From Pseudacidovorax intermedius (GTDB lineage: Bacteria > Pseudomonadota > Gammaproteobacteria > Burkholderiales > Burkholderiaceae_C), in contig NZ_QQAV01000004.1 of assembly GCF_003350475.1 (NCBI RefSeq), positions 124,001 to 188,000 on the forward strand: a stretch of DNA of 64,000 nucleotides, in the 5' to 3' direction. The notes under the pieces were generated by a model, which was not told the origin of the DNA, ran no database searches, and was given only the letters and a program-made list of their open reading frames with translations. Of the stretch, positions 29,343 to 39,028 are shown in pieces; the first letter of the stretch is position 1, and every line of letters begins with the position of its first letter. Position numbers and translations under genes: made by a program.

Positions 29343-30410
29343 TCAGCGCCGAACCACGGCCATACGCAGCCGGCCCACGACGCCACTCGGGAAGAAGTAC
29401 ACCGACAGCACGAACACCAGGCCGAACCAGAGCATCCAGCGGTCGGGGTGGAACAGCTTGGCCAGCAGCGGCGCGGCGGCCAGGGCGCCGCTGAGCCCCG
29501 CCATCAGGCTCTGCAGGTAGTTCTCGGCCACGATGTACAGCGTCACGCCGATGACCGCGCCGTAGACGGTGCCCAGCCCACCGATCACGGCCATCAGCAG
29601 GATGTTGAGCATCACGTTGAAGCCCACCGTGGTCTGCGGCCCCACGTAGCGCAACCACAGCGCCATCAGGATGCCGGCACAGGTGGCCAGTGCCGCGGCC
29701 AGGCAGTTGACGGCGATGCGGTAGTGGAGCGTGCGATAGCCGATGGCCTCGGCCCGGAACTCGTTCTCGCGGATGGCCTCCAGCACGCGCCCGAAGCGCG
29801 AGTTGACCACCCGCAGCATGAGCAGGAAGAGCAGCAGCGACACGCCGAAGACCAGGTAGTAGGTCAGCAACCGGCCGTTGATGGCCGTGCCCAGCACCTC
29901 GTCCTCGACCAGTCGGAAGGCCGGCGTCAGGGCCTGCGGCAGGCGGAAGGTGCGGCCATCGTCGCCGCCGGTGATGCCGCTCAGGCGCATCACCAGGGCG
30001 CCGAAGGCGGCCCCGAAGGCCAGCGTCATCATGGTGTAGAAGATGGCCTTGATCCGCAGCGAGATCAGCGCGATCAGGAAGGACAGCAGCACCGACAGCC
30101 CGATCGCCGCCAGCGCGCCGACGCCCATGGCCGTCCACGTGGGCCCCAGCGTGTGCATGGCAATGGCCACGCCATAGGCGCCGATGCCATAGAACATGGC
30201 ATGCGCGAAGGACACCACGCCGCAGTAGCCCAGCAGCAGGTCGAAGGACGCCACCAGCACGATGAATACGCAGATGGTGGCCGCCACGTTCAACGGCCGG
30301 GCGCCCGAGAAGAGGAAAGGCGCCGTGGCCAGGTAGAACAGCACCAGGAGCAGCAGCACGGTCAGCGCCCGGCTGCGCGGCAGGTCGCCCGAAAGGAGTC
30401 GTGTGAGCAT
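29343..30410 (-). CDS. Branched-chain amino acid-type ABC transporter permease (LivM)
   Basis: This 355-residue integral membrane protein has about eight to ten helices and LivM signatures, including GYCGVVSFAHAMFYGIGAYG and AIRENEFRAEAIGYRT (EAA-like coupling loop), then MAVIGGLGTVYGAVIG. It is the last gene of the long minus-strand operon that starts with the acyl-CoA carboxylase at 42675. With LivH, LivF, LivG and the binding protein it forms a complete high-affinity importer. In this context the substrate is more likely an organic acid degraded by the operon than an amino acid. Confidence 0.93.
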   Translation of the reverse strand: MLTRLLSGDLPRSRALTVLLLLVLFYLATAPFLFSGARPLNVAATICVFIVLVASFDLLLGYCGVVSFAHAMFYGIGAYGVAIAMHTLGPTWTAMGVGALAAIGLSVLLSFLIALISLRIKAIFYTMMTLAFGAAFGALVMRLSGITGGDDGRTFRLPQALTPAFRLVEDEVLGTAINGRLLTYYLVFGVSLLLFLLMLRVVNSRFGRVLEAIRENEFRAEAIGYRTLHYRIAVNCLAAALATCAGILMALWLRYVGPQTTVGFNVMLNILLMAVIGGLGTVYGAVIGVTLYIVAENYLQSLMAGLSGALAAAPLLAKLFHPDRWMLWFGLVFVLSVYFFPSGVVGRLRMAVVRR

Positions 30411-30423
30411 CGCGGGTGCCTTC

Positions 30424-31488
30424 CTACGGCTTGTGGACCGGGTACAGCCCCTGCGGCCGCCACAGCAGCACGGCCATCATCACGAGGATGTTGGACACCA
30501 GCGCCAGGTCGGGCAGCAGAAAGCTCACGTAATTGGTGGTCAGCGCCACCAGCATGGCACCGGCGAAGCAGCCGGCCACCGAGCCCAGCCCGCCGATGAT
30601 GACGATGATGAGCATCTGCACCAGCACCTCGGCGCCGATGGCCACGGTGAACTGCTCGCGGTAGAAGCCCCACATCACGCCGCCCAGGCCCGCCAGTGCC
30701 GAGCCGGCCACGAACACGCCCACGAACACCATGCGGACGCGGTAGCCGAGGGCCTCGACCATGCCCCGGTTTTCCACGCCCGCGCGGATCAGCAGGCCGA
30801 TGCGCGTGCGCCCGAGCACCAGCGTCAGCCCGATGAAGACGGCCAGCCCCACGCCCACGGCCACCAGCCGGTAGCGCTCGATGGCCACGTCGTCGCCCAG
30901 CAGGATCGAGCCGCGCAGGGCCTCGGGCAGCGGCAGCAGCATCTGGTTGGCGCCGAACACCACCAGCACCAGCTGCTCCATGACGATCATGGCGCCGATG
31001 GTGATGAGGATCTGCTTGAGATGGTCGCCATAGACCGGCTTCACGAACAGCCGCTCGTACACCCAGCCCAGCAGCGCCGTCACGGCCATGGCCACGGCGA
31101 TCACGGCCAGGACGGCGGCCATGCCGGCCCAGACCGACGCCGACTGCAGCAGGCCCTGCAAGGGCCCGACCATCAGCGTCGCGGTGTAGGCGCCGACCGC
31201 CACGAAGGCCGCGTGGCCGAGATTCATCACGTCCATGAGGCCGAAGACCAGCGTGAGGCCACTGGCCATGATGAACAGCATCATGCCCATGGCCAGGGCC
31301 GCCACGGTCAGCGTGACCCAGGTGGGCAGGCTGCCCGTGACCGGCAGCGCGACGGCGATGAAGGCCAGGATGACCAGGACGGGCACCAGGTCGCGTCGCC
31401 GGCCCGGCAGGGCCTCCAGCGCTGCAGGTGCGGCGGGCATGGCCGCGGCCTGCCGCCGCGCGGCCAGGGTGGAGTCGGTGGCGGACAT
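30424..31488 (-). CDS. Branched-chain amino acid-type ABC transporter permease (LivH)
   Basis: This 354-residue permease carries LivH features: ASGLTLVFGLMDVMNLGHAAFV near the first third and AGVENRGMVEALGYRV (EAA-type loop), then MLIIVIIGGLGSVAGCFAGA. The N-terminus is extended by about 40 mostly hydrophilic residues compared with short LivH proteins. The start at 31488 (MSATDS) is preferred to an in-frame ATG at 31521 because it follows the livF stop more naturally. It pairs with the LivM-type permease 13 nt downstream. Confidence 0.92.
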   Translation of the reverse strand: MSATDSTLAARRQAAAMPAAPAALEALPGRRRDLVPVLVILAFIAVALPVTGSLPTWVTLTVAALAMGMMLFIMASGLTLVFGLMDVMNLGHAAFVAVGAYTATLMVGPLQGLLQSASVWAGMAAVLAVIAVAMAVTALLGWVYERLFVKPVYGDHLKQILITIGAMIVMEQLVLVVFGANQMLLPLPEALRGSILLGDDVAIERYRLVAVGVGLAVFIGLTLVLGRTRIGLLIRAGVENRGMVEALGYRVRMVFVGVFVAGSALAGLGGVMWGFYREQFTVAIGAEVLVQMLIIVIIGGLGSVAGCFAGAMLVALTTNYVSFLLPDLALVSNILVMMAVLLWRPQGLYPVHKP

Positions 31489-31501
31489 TCGTCGGTCTCC
31501 C

Positions 31502-32254
31502 TCAATGGACGGCGCCGGCATGCAGGCCGAGCAGCCGGGCCTGCAGCGCCTCGTCCGCGTCCAGCGCGGCCATGGTGCCGGTGTGCACGATGCGGCCGTC
31601 GTCCATCACCGCGACATGGTCGCCCAGCGCACGCACGAAATGGAAGTTCTGCTCCACCAGCAGGATGGTGGTGCCGCGGGCCTTCAGGGCCTCGAAGGCA
31701 TCGGCCAGGTTGTCGACGATGGCCGGCGCGAGGCCCTTTGTGGGCTCGTCGATCAGCAGCAGCTTGCGCGGCTCGACGATGGCGCGGGCGATGGCCACCA
31801 TCTGCTTCTGCCCACCCGACAGCGTGCCGCCCGGTCGCAGCCAGAAGCGCTTGAGCGCCGGGAAGAGCCCGAAGATCCACGCCAGCCTCGCCTCGTCGAA
31901 GCGCCCGCCGATGGCTGCCAGGCGCAGGTTCTCCTGCACCGTGAGCCCGGCGAACACGCCCATGTCCTCGGGAACGAAGGCGATGCCGCGGCGTGCGATG
32001 TCCGGCGTGCGGCTGGCGGTGATGTCCTCGCCATCGAAGCGCAGCGTGCCGCGGCTGGCGTGCCACAGGCCCATGATCGTGCGCAGGGTGGTGCTCTTGC
32101 CGGCGCCGTTGCGGCCCAGCAGCACCGTCAGGCCGGCGCGCGGAACCTGAAGGTCCACGCCCTGCAGGATGTGGTATTCGCCGATGTGGGTGTGCACGCC
32201 GGTGAGCGACAGCAGCGCGTCGTCGCCCGTCTTCGGCTCCGGCATCTCATGCAT
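31502..32254 (-). CDS. ABC transporter ATP-binding protein (LivF)
   Basis: This 250-residue ABC ATPase has Walker A GRNGAGKST, signature LSGGQKQMVAIARA, Walker B LLLIDEPTKGLAP and the LivF-type start LTGVHTHIGEYHILQGVDL. It overlaps the end of the livG-type gene by 8 nt, which is typical of coupled liv genes. It drives the LivHM permease. Confidence 0.93.
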   Translation of the reverse strand: MHEMPEPKTGDDALLSLTGVHTHIGEYHILQGVDLQVPRAGLTVLLGRNGAGKSTTLRTIMGLWHASRGTLRFDGEDITASRTPDIARRGIAFVPEDMGVFAGLTVQENLRLAAIGGRFDEARLAWIFGLFPALKRFWLRPGGTLSGGQKQMVAIARAIVEPRKLLLIDEPTKGLAPAIVDNLADAFEALKARGTTILLVEQNFHFVRALGDHVAVMDDGRIVHTGTMAALDADEALQARLLGLHAGAVH

Positions 32255-33071
32255 GGGCCACCTCCCTGCGCGCCGTGCGCTGGCGGCGCACGCCGAGGTA
32301 AGCCTCCTGCACGACGGCCGAGGCCATCACCTCGGCGGGCATGCCGTCAGCCACCAGGCGGCCGTTGTGCAGCACGACGATGCGGTCGGCGAGCGAACGG
32401 ATCACGTCCATCTTGTGCTCCACCAGAAGGATGGTGCGGTCGCCCTGCGCCTTCAGGCGCGCGATCAGGTCCAGGATCACGGGCACCTCGTCCACGCTCA
32501 TGCCGGCCGTGGGCTCGTCGAGCATGACGACCTGCGGCTCCAGCGCCATCAGGATGGCGACCTCCAGCTTGCGCTTGTCGCCGTGCGACAGCCGCGCCGC
32601 CTGCTCGTCCAGGCGCGCGGCCAAGCCCACCTGCTGCACATGCTGGCGGGCCTGCTCCACCAGGTCGGCCCGGCTGCGCCACACGGCCAGCATGTTGAAG
32701 CCGGCGCGGTGGCGGCTCTGCACCGCCAGCCGCACGTTCTCCAGCACGCTCAGCCGCGGGAACAGGTGGGTGAGCTGGAAGGCGCGGCCGATGCCGCGGG
32801 CCGTGCGCCGCGCGGCGTCGAGCCGCGTGATGTCGTCCCCATGCAGCAGCACGCGACCCGCCGTGGCCGGCAACTGGCCCGAGAGCAGGTTGAAGTAGGT
32901 CGTCTTGCCGGCCCCGTTGGGCCCGACGATGGCCGTCAGCGTTCCCGCATGGAAGGCCGCGCTCACGTCGTCCACCGCGGCATGGCCGCCGAAGCGGATG
33001 CCCAGTCCGCGGCTCTCCAGGACCGGCGCACGCGCTTCAGGCGGGCGGACTTGCGCTGTCGGGTCGTGCAT
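32247..33071 (-). CDS. ABC transporter ATP-binding protein (LivG)
   Basis: This 274-residue ABC ATPase has Walker A GPNGAGKTTYF, a signature of the LivG form LSHGDKRKLEVAI, Walker B VVMLDEPTAGMS and the usual C-terminal HKMDVIRSLADRIVVLHNGR. About 20 extra residues at the N-terminus precede the first beta strand (LESRGLGIRFGGHAAV). The gene lies 4 nt after the binding-protein stop and overlaps livF. Confidence 0.93.
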   Translation of the reverse strand: MHDPTAQVRPPEARAPVLESRGLGIRFGGHAAVDDVSAAFHAGTLTAIVGPNGAGKTTYFNLLSGQLPATAGRVLLHGDDITRLDAARRTARGIGRAFQLTHLFPRLSVLENVRLAVQSRHRAGFNMLAVWRSRADLVEQARQHVQQVGLAARLDEQAARLSHGDKRKLEVAILMALEPQVVMLDEPTAGMSVDEVPVILDLIARLKAQGDRTILLVEHKMDVIRSLADRIVVLHNGRLVADGMPAEVMASAVVQEAYLGVRRQRTARREVAHA

Positions 33072-33075
33072 GCGC

Positions 33076-34269
33076 TCAGCGCTTGACGGTGATCGGCAGC
33101 GGCATCTCGGACGCCGGGATCTCGCGCACCAGCTCGAACAGGTCCCACTCGTTCGCGGGCGCCTTCTTCATGCGGAACTGGTACTGCGACTGCAGCGCCT
33201 GGTGGTCTTCCTTGCGGAAGGTCATCTTGCCCTTGGGCGTGTCGAACTCCATGCCTTCCATGGCGGCGATGAGCTTGGGCGTGTCGACCGAGTTGGCCTT
33301 CTTCACCCCGGCCACGATGGCCGCCGCCGTGACGAAGCCGCCCGCGGTGAACAGGTCCGGCGGCGTCTGGTAGCGCTTGCGGTGCTCGGCCACCAGCCAG
33401 TCGTTCATGGGGTTCTTGGGGAAGTCGTAGTAGTAGAAGGTGCCGCCGGTGATGTCCAGGCCACGCCAGGGCTTGGCGTTCTCGAGGTTGGCCCCACCGA
33501 TGGAAAGGAACTCGATGCCGTAGCGGCCCGGGTTGAGCTCCGAGATCTTGCGGATGGGATTGGGTGCGCCCCAGATCACCACCAGGTACTTCTTGCCCTG
33601 CACATCCTTCATGCGGTCGAAGATGCGCTGCATGGGCGCGGTGAAGTCGGTGGTGGACAGCGGGATGTACTCCTCGTGCACCACGGTCGCCTTCTTTTTG
33701 GTGGCGGCCAGCGCCTCTTTGGCCGCCTTCACGCCGTCCTTGCCGTAGACATAGTCGGGCGCCAGGAAGGCGACGTTGTCGCCATCCTTCAGCGCCGCGG
33801 CGCTGGCCAGCGCGTCCTGGAACGAGTTGCGGCTGGCGCGGAAGAGGTACTTGTTCCACGCCGAGCCCGTGAGCGAATCGGCGATGGCCGGCTCGACCAT
33901 CAGCAGCTTGCCGTACTCCTCCGCCACCGGCGCCATCGAGAGCGCGCCGCCGGACCAGGAGGTGCCGATGGCGATGTCGGCCTTGTCGTCCGCCAGCGCC
34001 TCGGTGAGCATGGCCTTGGACAGCTCGGGCTTCATCTGGTCGTCCTTGACGATCAGCTCGATCTTGCGGCCGAGCAGCGTCATCGATCCCTGGGTGAGGT
34101 ATTCGAGGCCCAGCCGCAGGCCGCGCTCGGTGTCGCGGGCATAGGCCTCGGACGGCCCGGTCTTGCTGGCAATGAGCGCGATCTTGATCGGCTTGTCCTG
34201 CGCGAAGGCCTGTGGCGCGAGCCAGCAGGCCGCGGCCGCGGTGGCGGCCATGGCGAGTTTCTTCAACAT
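33076..34269 (-). CDS. ABC transporter substrate-binding protein (Liv-type)
   Basis: This 397-residue periplasmic protein has a signal peptide (MLKKLAMAATAAAACWLAPQ, cut after AFAQ) followed by the type-I fold of leucine-binding proteins: IKIALIASKTGPSEAYARDT, GRKIELIVKDDQMKPELSKA and a C-terminal lobe with FTAGGFVTAAAIVAGVKKA. It delivers the substrate to LivHMGF. The downstream genes encode no amino-acid enzymes, so the ligand is probably a carboxylic acid used by the acyl-CoA synthetase upstream. The frame is open far beyond the start, but the signal peptide fixes 34269. Confidence 0.93.
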   Translation of the reverse strand: MLKKLAMAATAAAACWLAPQAFAQDKPIKIALIASKTGPSEAYARDTERGLRLGLEYLTQGSMTLLGRKIELIVKDDQMKPELSKAMLTEALADDKADIAIGTSWSGGALSMAPVAEEYGKLLMVEPAIADSLTGSAWNKYLFRASRNSFQDALASAAALKDGDNVAFLAPDYVYGKDGVKAAKEALAATKKKATVVHEEYIPLSTTDFTAPMQRIFDRMKDVQGKKYLVVIWGAPNPIRKISELNPGRYGIEFLSIGGANLENAKPWRGLDITGGTFYYYDFPKNPMNDWLVAEHRKRYQTPPDLFTAGGFVTAAAIVAGVKKANSVDTPKLIAAMEGMEFDTPKGKMTFRKEDHQALQSQYQFRMKKAPANEWDLFELVREIPASEMPLPITVKR

Positions 34270-34325
34270 GCTTGTCTCCGTTGTAGATAGGAACAGGCGC
34301 CTCTTCGTGCGCCCGGGATGCGCGT

Positions 34326-35888
34326 CTAGCCCACGGCGCGGGTCTGGCCTCTCCAGTAGGGCTCGCGCAGCACGCGCTTGAGCACCTTGCCGCTGGGGTT
34401 GCGTGGCAGCGCCTCGACGATGTCGATGGTCTTCGGGCACTTGTAGTGCGCGAGGTTCTCGCGCATGAAGTCGATGATGGCGCTCGCGTCGGCCGTGGCA
34501 CCGGGGCGCAGCACCACGCAGGCCTTGACCGACTCGCCCCAGGTCGGGTCGGGCACGCCGATGACGGCGCCGTCGGCCACGGCCGGATGACGCATCAGCA
34601 CGTTCTCCACCTCGGCCGGATAGATGTTCTCGCCGCCCGAGACGATCATGTCCTTGATGCGGTCGTTGATGTAGAGATAGCCGTTCTTCATGTAGCCCGC
34701 GTCGCCCGACCGGAACCAGCCGCCGTTGGCATTGCGGCCTTCCGGGTAGGCGGCCGCCGTGGCCTCGGGGTTGCGCCAGTACTCCTTGAGGTTGCGGTCG
34801 GACTCGATCCAGATCTCGCCCACCTGCCCGTCGGGCAGGTCCTTGAGGTCGATGGGATCGACGATGCGCAGGCGCCCGCCTCCGATGGGGCGACCCGCCG
34901 AACGCAGCAGTTCGGCATCGCCGGCGCGGTGGTCCTCGGGAAAGAGGAAGGTGGCCGGGCCGGAGACCTCCGTCAGGCCATAGACCTGCAGGAAGTCGCA
35001 GCCGAAGACCTCGAAGGCCTGTTGCAGCACCGACTCGCTCACCGGCGAGCCCCCGTAGGCGACGATTTGCAGCCGGCCGAAGTCGAAGGACTTCGCCTCG
35101 GGCACCTGCAGCATGAACAGGATCATGGCCGGCACCACGAAAGTGTGGGTGATGCCGTGCTCGCCGATGGCACGCAGGTAGCCGCGCGGATCGAACTCCG
35201 GGTACGACGAGGTCTGGCCGCCCGTGTAGAGCGTCAGCAGCAGCATCGTCATGCCCGCCACATGGAAGACCGGCAACGGGTTGCCCAGCACATGCCGGTG
35301 GTCGAACTTCCATTCGCGCGATACCACCCGCGAGGTGGACAGCAGCCCCGCATGCGTCAGCACGATGCCTTTGGGCAGGCCCGTGGTGCCCGAGGAATAG
35401 AGCTGCAGCGCCGCGTCATGCGTGTCCGCGGCCACCGGCTCGAAGCGGTCGGACTGGCCGGCGCACCACTGTGCCAGCGAAGGCAATGCCGTGCCTTCGG
35501 TGGTGCACACGCGGATGCGCACGCCCGGCAGCTCGGCCTTCTCCAGCAGCGGCAGGAACTCGGCATCGGCCATCAGGAATGGCGCTTCGCCGTTGTTGAC
35601 GATGTACTCCACCTCCTTGGCCGCCAGCCGCCAGTTGACCGGCATGCACACGGCCCCCAGCTTGCAGGCGGCGAGCGTCACCAGGATGCACTCGACATGG
35701 TGTTTGGTGAGCACCGCCACGCGCGAGCCGCGTCCCACGCCCGCAGCGGCCAGGGCGTTGGCCAGCCGGTTGGTGAGGGCCTCGATGTCGCGGTAGCTGA
35801 GCCGCCGCTCGCCCTGCCGGTAGGCGGTGGCGTCCGGCCGCTCGGCGAGCTGACGTCGCAGTCCGTCGATGAGGGTGAGGTCTTCCAT
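34326..35888 (-). CDS. Acyl-CoA synthetase (AMP-binding)
   Basis: This is a 520-residue ANL-family ligase. The P-loop is YSSGTTGLPKGIVLTHAG, the A5 motif YGLTEVSGPATF, the A7/A8 hinge SGDAGYMKNGYLYINDRIKD and the catalytic Lys lies in the C-terminal RNPSGKVLKRVLREP. It activates a carboxylic acid to its CoA ester, the first step of the pathway. It lies between the fused beta-oxidation gene and the transporter binding protein in the operon, which ties uptake to activation. Confidence 0.94.
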   Translation of the reverse strand: MEDLTLIDGLRRQLAERPDATAYRQGERRLSYRDIEALTNRLANALAAAGVGRGSRVAVLTKHHVECILVTLAACKLGAVCMPVNWRLAAKEVEYIVNNGEAPFLMADAEFLPLLEKAELPGVRIRVCTTEGTALPSLAQWCAGQSDRFEPVAADTHDAALQLYSSGTTGLPKGIVLTHAGLLSTSRVVSREWKFDHRHVLGNPLPVFHVAGMTMLLLTLYTGGQTSSYPEFDPRGYLRAIGEHGITHTFVVPAMILFMLQVPEAKSFDFGRLQIVAYGGSPVSESVLQQAFEVFGCDFLQVYGLTEVSGPATFLFPEDHRAGDAELLRSAGRPIGGGRLRIVDPIDLKDLPDGQVGEIWIESDRNLKEYWRNPEATAAAYPEGRNANGGWFRSGDAGYMKNGYLYINDRIKDMIVSGGENIYPAEVENVLMRHPAVADGAVIGVPDPTWGESVKACVVLRPGATADASAIIDFMRENLAHYKCPKTIDIVEALPRNPSGKVLKRVLREPYWRGQTRAVG

Positions 35889-35933
35889 GGCGTGTCTCCG
35901 ATGTGGGTGATGCGTGAGATGGTCGGGCGGCGC

Positions 35934-38051
35934 TCAGCCAGGAAGCCCGTCGGACAGGCGCCGCCCGCTGCGAACGAGCTCCGACAGCAACGGCGCCACG
36001 CGCCAGTAGCCGAAGCGGTCGCCGCGGGTGCGGCCGTAGAAGGTCAGTCGGTCGGCCACGGTGGCCAGGCCGAGCGCGTCGGCCCACCACATCGGCCCGC
36101 CCAGGTGATCGGGAAAGCCATAGCCGGCGGTCCAGACGATGTCGATGTCGCCTGGCCGGTAGGCGATGCCCTCCTCCAGGATCCGCACGCCTTCGTTGAT
36201 CAACGGGTACAGCAGCCGCTCCACGATCTCCGGCGCGCCGATGTCCGTGCGGCGCGCGATGCCGTGGGCCGCGGCCAGCTCGGCCGCTATGCGTGCGACC
36301 TCGGGGTCGTCCACCGGCGTGCGGCCTTGGTAGCGGTAGTACCCCGCGCCCGTCTTCTGGCCGAAGCGGCCCAGTTCGTAGAGCCGACGCACCATGGCAC
36401 GGTAGCTGTCGTCCGGCGGCAGCCCACCGGCCTTGCCGTACTCGATGACGGTGCGGGCCCCCACGTCAATGCCCGCCATGTCGAGCATGCGGCACGGGCC
36501 CATCGCCATGCCGAGCGCCTCGACCGCGCCGTCGACCTGCGAGGGGCTTGCGCCCTCCATCAACAGGAACTCGGCTTCACGCATGTAGACCTCGGCCATG
36601 CGGTTGCCGATGAAGCCGTAGCACACGCCCGAGACAACCGCCACCTTGCGGATGGTGCGTGCCAGCTGCATGGCCGTGGCCAGCACATCGGGCGCGGTCC
36701 GCGCGCCGCGCACCACCTCCAGCAGGCGCATCACGTTGGCGGGGCTGAAGAAGTGCAGGCCGACGACATCGGCCGGCCGGCCCGTGGCCTCGGCCAGCAC
36801 ATCCACGTCCAGCGTGGAGGTGTTGGTGGCGATGATCGCGCCCGGTCGACACACGGCACCCAGCCGCGCGCAGACCTGCTGCTTGAGGGCCATGTCCTCG
36901 AACACCGCCTCGATGACCAGGTCGCAATCGGCCAGCGCGGTGTCGTCGAGCGTGCCGTGCAGCAGCGCCATGCGCTCGTCCACCTGCGCGGACGTCATGC
37001 GGCCCTTGGCAGCGCTGGCCTCGTAATTGCGGCGGATGATGCCCAGCCCCCGCGCCAGGGCCTCGGCCGAGGCCTCGACCAGCGTGACCGGCAGGCCGAC
37101 ATTGGCGAAGTTCATCGCGATGCCACCCCCCATGGTCCCGGCGCCGAGGATGCCGACGCGGCGCACCGGCCGCAGCGCCGTGTCGCGCGGCAGGCCCGGA
37201 ATGCGCGCCGCCTGGCGCTCGGCGAAGAACAGGTGGCGCAGCGCCTGCGATTCGGGCGACACGCGCAGCTGCTCGAACAGCCGCGCCTCGGTCGCCTCGC
37301 CATCGGCAAAGGGCCGCGTGGCCGCCGCCTGCACCGCCAGCACGATGCTGCGCGCGGCGGGATGGAAAGGCTTGCGCTGCGCGGCGGCCTGCAGTGCCTG
37401 CGCGAAGAAGTCGGCCGGCAGGCCCTCGTCGGGCACGGGCTGCGCGCTCAGGCGCCGCACGCCCTCGCCCCGGGCCTGCAGCTCGCCCAGGTAGGCCAGC
37501 CCCACGGCCAGCGGATCGCCCGCACGCACGGCGTCGACGATGCCGGCGTCGCGCGCGGCCTCGGCGTCCAGGCTGCGTCCGGTCGAGATCATGTCCAGCG
37601 CCTGCCGCACGCCCACCGCGCGCGGCAGGCGCTGCGTGCCCAGCGAACCCGGCAGCAGGCCCAGCTTGACCTCCGGCAGCCCGAACTGCGTGCCCGGCAG
37701 CGCCACGCGGGCATGGCAGGCCAGAGCCAGCTCCAGACCGCCGCCCAGCACCGTGCCATGCAGCGTGGCCACCACCGGACGGTCCTGCGCCTCGATGCGG
37801 GCCAGGGTGCGGTTGTAGGGCGCGGCCGAGAAGGCCGGATCGTCGAAGCTGCCGATGTCGCCGCCCGCCACGAAGGTGCGGCCCGTGCAGTGCACCAGCA
37901 GGCCGGCAAAGCTGCGGTCGGCCTCGAAGGCCAGCACAGCCTCGGCCAGGCCCGCCACCACCGCCTTCGACAGTGCATTGACAGGCGGGTTGGCGATGGT
38001 CAGCACGGCCATGTCGCCATGGCGTGCAAGGGAAACGACGGGCTCGGTCAT
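35934..38051 (-). CDS. Fused enoyl-CoA hydratase / 3-hydroxyacyl-CoA dehydrogenase (FadB/FadJ-like)
   Basis: This 705-residue protein has an N-terminal crotonase domain (about 1-190) with both catalytic Glu positions kept ([12 protein letters not shown] and [14 protein letters not shown]). A Rossmann domain starts at about residue 300 ([20 protein letters not shown]), with catalytic His in [18 protein letters not shown], and two C-terminal HCDH domains end in [11 protein letters not shown]. It hydrates enoyl-CoA and oxidises the 3-hydroxyacyl-CoA. Unlike the genes around it, it is preceded by its own boxed promoter at 38095-38137. Confidence 0.94.
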   Translation of the reverse strand: MTEPVVSLARHGDMAVLTIANPPVNALSKAVVAGLAEAVLAFEADRSFAGLLVHCTGRTFVAGGDIGSFDDPAFSAAPYNRTLARIEAQDRPVVATLHGTVLGGGLELALACHARVALPGTQFGLPEVKLGLLPGSLGTQRLPRAVGVRQALDMISTGRSLDAEAARDAGIVDAVRAGDPLAVGLAYLGELQARGEGVRRLSAQPVPDEGLPADFFAQALQAAAQRKPFHPAARSIVLAVQAAATRPFADGEATEARLFEQLRVSPESQALRHLFFAERQAARIPGLPRDTALRPVRRVGILGAGTMGGGIAMNFANVGLPVTLVEASAEALARGLGIIRRNYEASAAKGRMTSAQVDERMALLHGTLDDTALADCDLVIEAVFEDMALKQQVCARLGAVCRPGAIIATNTSTLDVDVLAEATGRPADVVGLHFFSPANVMRLLEVVRGARTAPDVLATAMQLARTIRKVAVVSGVCYGFIGNRMAEVYMREAEFLLMEGASPSQVDGAVEALGMAMGPCRMLDMAGIDVGARTVIEYGKAGGLPPDDSYRAMVRRLYELGRFGQKTGAGYYRYQGRTPVDDPEVARIAAELAAAHGIARRTDIGAPEIVERLLYPLINEGVRILEEGIAYRPGDIDIVWTAGYGFPDHLGGPMWWADALGLATVADRLTFYGRTRGDRFGYWRVAPLLSELVRSGRRLSDGLPG

Positions 38052-38094
38052 GGGGGTCTCAGGGGTCTTCGCGCCGGTTGCGGGCGGCGAAGAA

Positions 38095-38137
38095 AGGCTA
38101 GCAAAGGGGTTCTTCGGCCTCTTGCGTCTACACGCTG
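38095..38137 (-). promoter_or_regulatory. Boxed promoter of the fused beta-oxidation gene
   Basis: In gene sense the box CAGCGTGTAGACGCAAG (38137-38121) is followed by exactly 20 nt and TAGCCT (38100-38095); the start codon is at 38051. It is one of six matching promoters in the region. Here it sits inside the long operon, between the enoyl-CoA hydratase gene and this gene, and gives the downstream half (including the transporter) a second entry point. Confidence 0.7.
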
Positions 38138-38180
38138 TCCGGCTCGGTATCGACCCGGGGCCGCGGCCGCATCGGCAGGC

Positions 38181-38978
38181 TCAGCGTCCCGTCCACACCG
38201 GCTTTCGCTTTTCGTTAAAGGCGGCCAGGCCCTCTCGCGCGTCCTCGGTCATGGCGAGCAGCGCGATCTGGCTCTCGGTGTAGGCGATGCCTTCGTCGAA
38301 GGACATGGCGGCCATGGCCCGCATGGCGTACTTGCCGCGGCGCAGCGCCGTGGGCGACTTGTCGGCCAGGCGGTCGACCAGCCACTGGGTCTTCGCGTCC
38401 AGTTCGGCCGCGGGCACCACATGGTTGAGCAGGCCGGCCGCGTGGGCTTCGGCGGCGCCGAAGGGCTCGCCGCTCAGGCACCACTCGCGCAGCACGCGGC
38501 GCGGCACCAGGCCCTGCAGCAGGCTCAGCACCTGCATGGGAAAAAGGCCGATCTTGACCTCAGGCAGGCCGAACTGCACGGCCTCCGCCGCGACGGCCAT
38601 GTCGGTCATGCACAGCAGCCCGATGCCGCCGGCCATGCAGGTGCCGTTGATGCGCGCAATGCTGGGCAGCGTGGCGTTCTGCACCTCGCGCAGCAGGTCG
38701 GCGTAGTCGATGTTGGGCCGCGAGAGGTCGAAGGCGAAGCCGGCGCCCGGTTGCAGGTCGCCCCCCGCACAGAAGGCCTTGTCGCCAGCCCCGGTGAGCA
38801 CGATCACGCGCACCTCGGGGTCGGCATGGGCGCGCCGCCAGCCCTCGCGGATGCCCGCGACGACCTCCTTGTTGATGGCATTGCGCTTGTCGGGCCGGTT
38901 GAGGATGACCCACAGGGCATGGCCCCGCTTCTCGCACAGCACGGCGGGCGCCGCGGCAGGCGCTGCGTTCTCTGTCAT
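38181..38978 (-). CDS. Enoyl-CoA hydratase/isomerase family protein
   Basis: This 265-residue crotonase-fold protein keeps the oxyanion hole (AGGDLQPGAGF, then MAGGIGLLCMTD) and the second catalytic Glu (FGLPEVKIGLFPM). The first catalytic Glu of classic hydratases is replaced by Gly in AGGIGLL. This is seen in several non-classical crotonases, so it may hydrate a carboxylated substrate such as a glutaconyl-CoA (AtuE- or LiuC-like) or act as an isomerase. Its place right after the carboxylase genes favours the first. A gap of 50 nt separates it from the carboxylase alpha gene upstream. Confidence 0.88.
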   Translation of the reverse strand: MTENAAPAAAPAVLCEKRGHALWVILNRPDKRNAINKEVVAGIREGWRRAHADPEVRVIVLTGAGDKAFCAGGDLQPGAGFAFDLSRPNIDYADLLREVQNATLPSIARINGTCMAGGIGLLCMTDMAVAAEAVQFGLPEVKIGLFPMQVLSLLQGLVPRRVLREWCLSGEPFGAAEAHAAGLLNHVVPAAELDAKTQWLVDRLADKSPTALRRGKYAMRAMAAMSFDEGIAYTESQIALLAMTEDAREGLAAFNEKRKPVWTGR

Positions 38979-39028
38979 GGATGTCTCGCTGTAAGGAATG
39001 AAACGGCGGCGCGTGGCCGCCAGCCCGC

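Noticed and set aside
29343-34269. Branched-chain amino acid uptake as the role of the Liv genes
   Set aside because: The operon contains only acyl-CoA enzymes upstream, so a direct amino-acid role is not supported; the name is kept only as family type.
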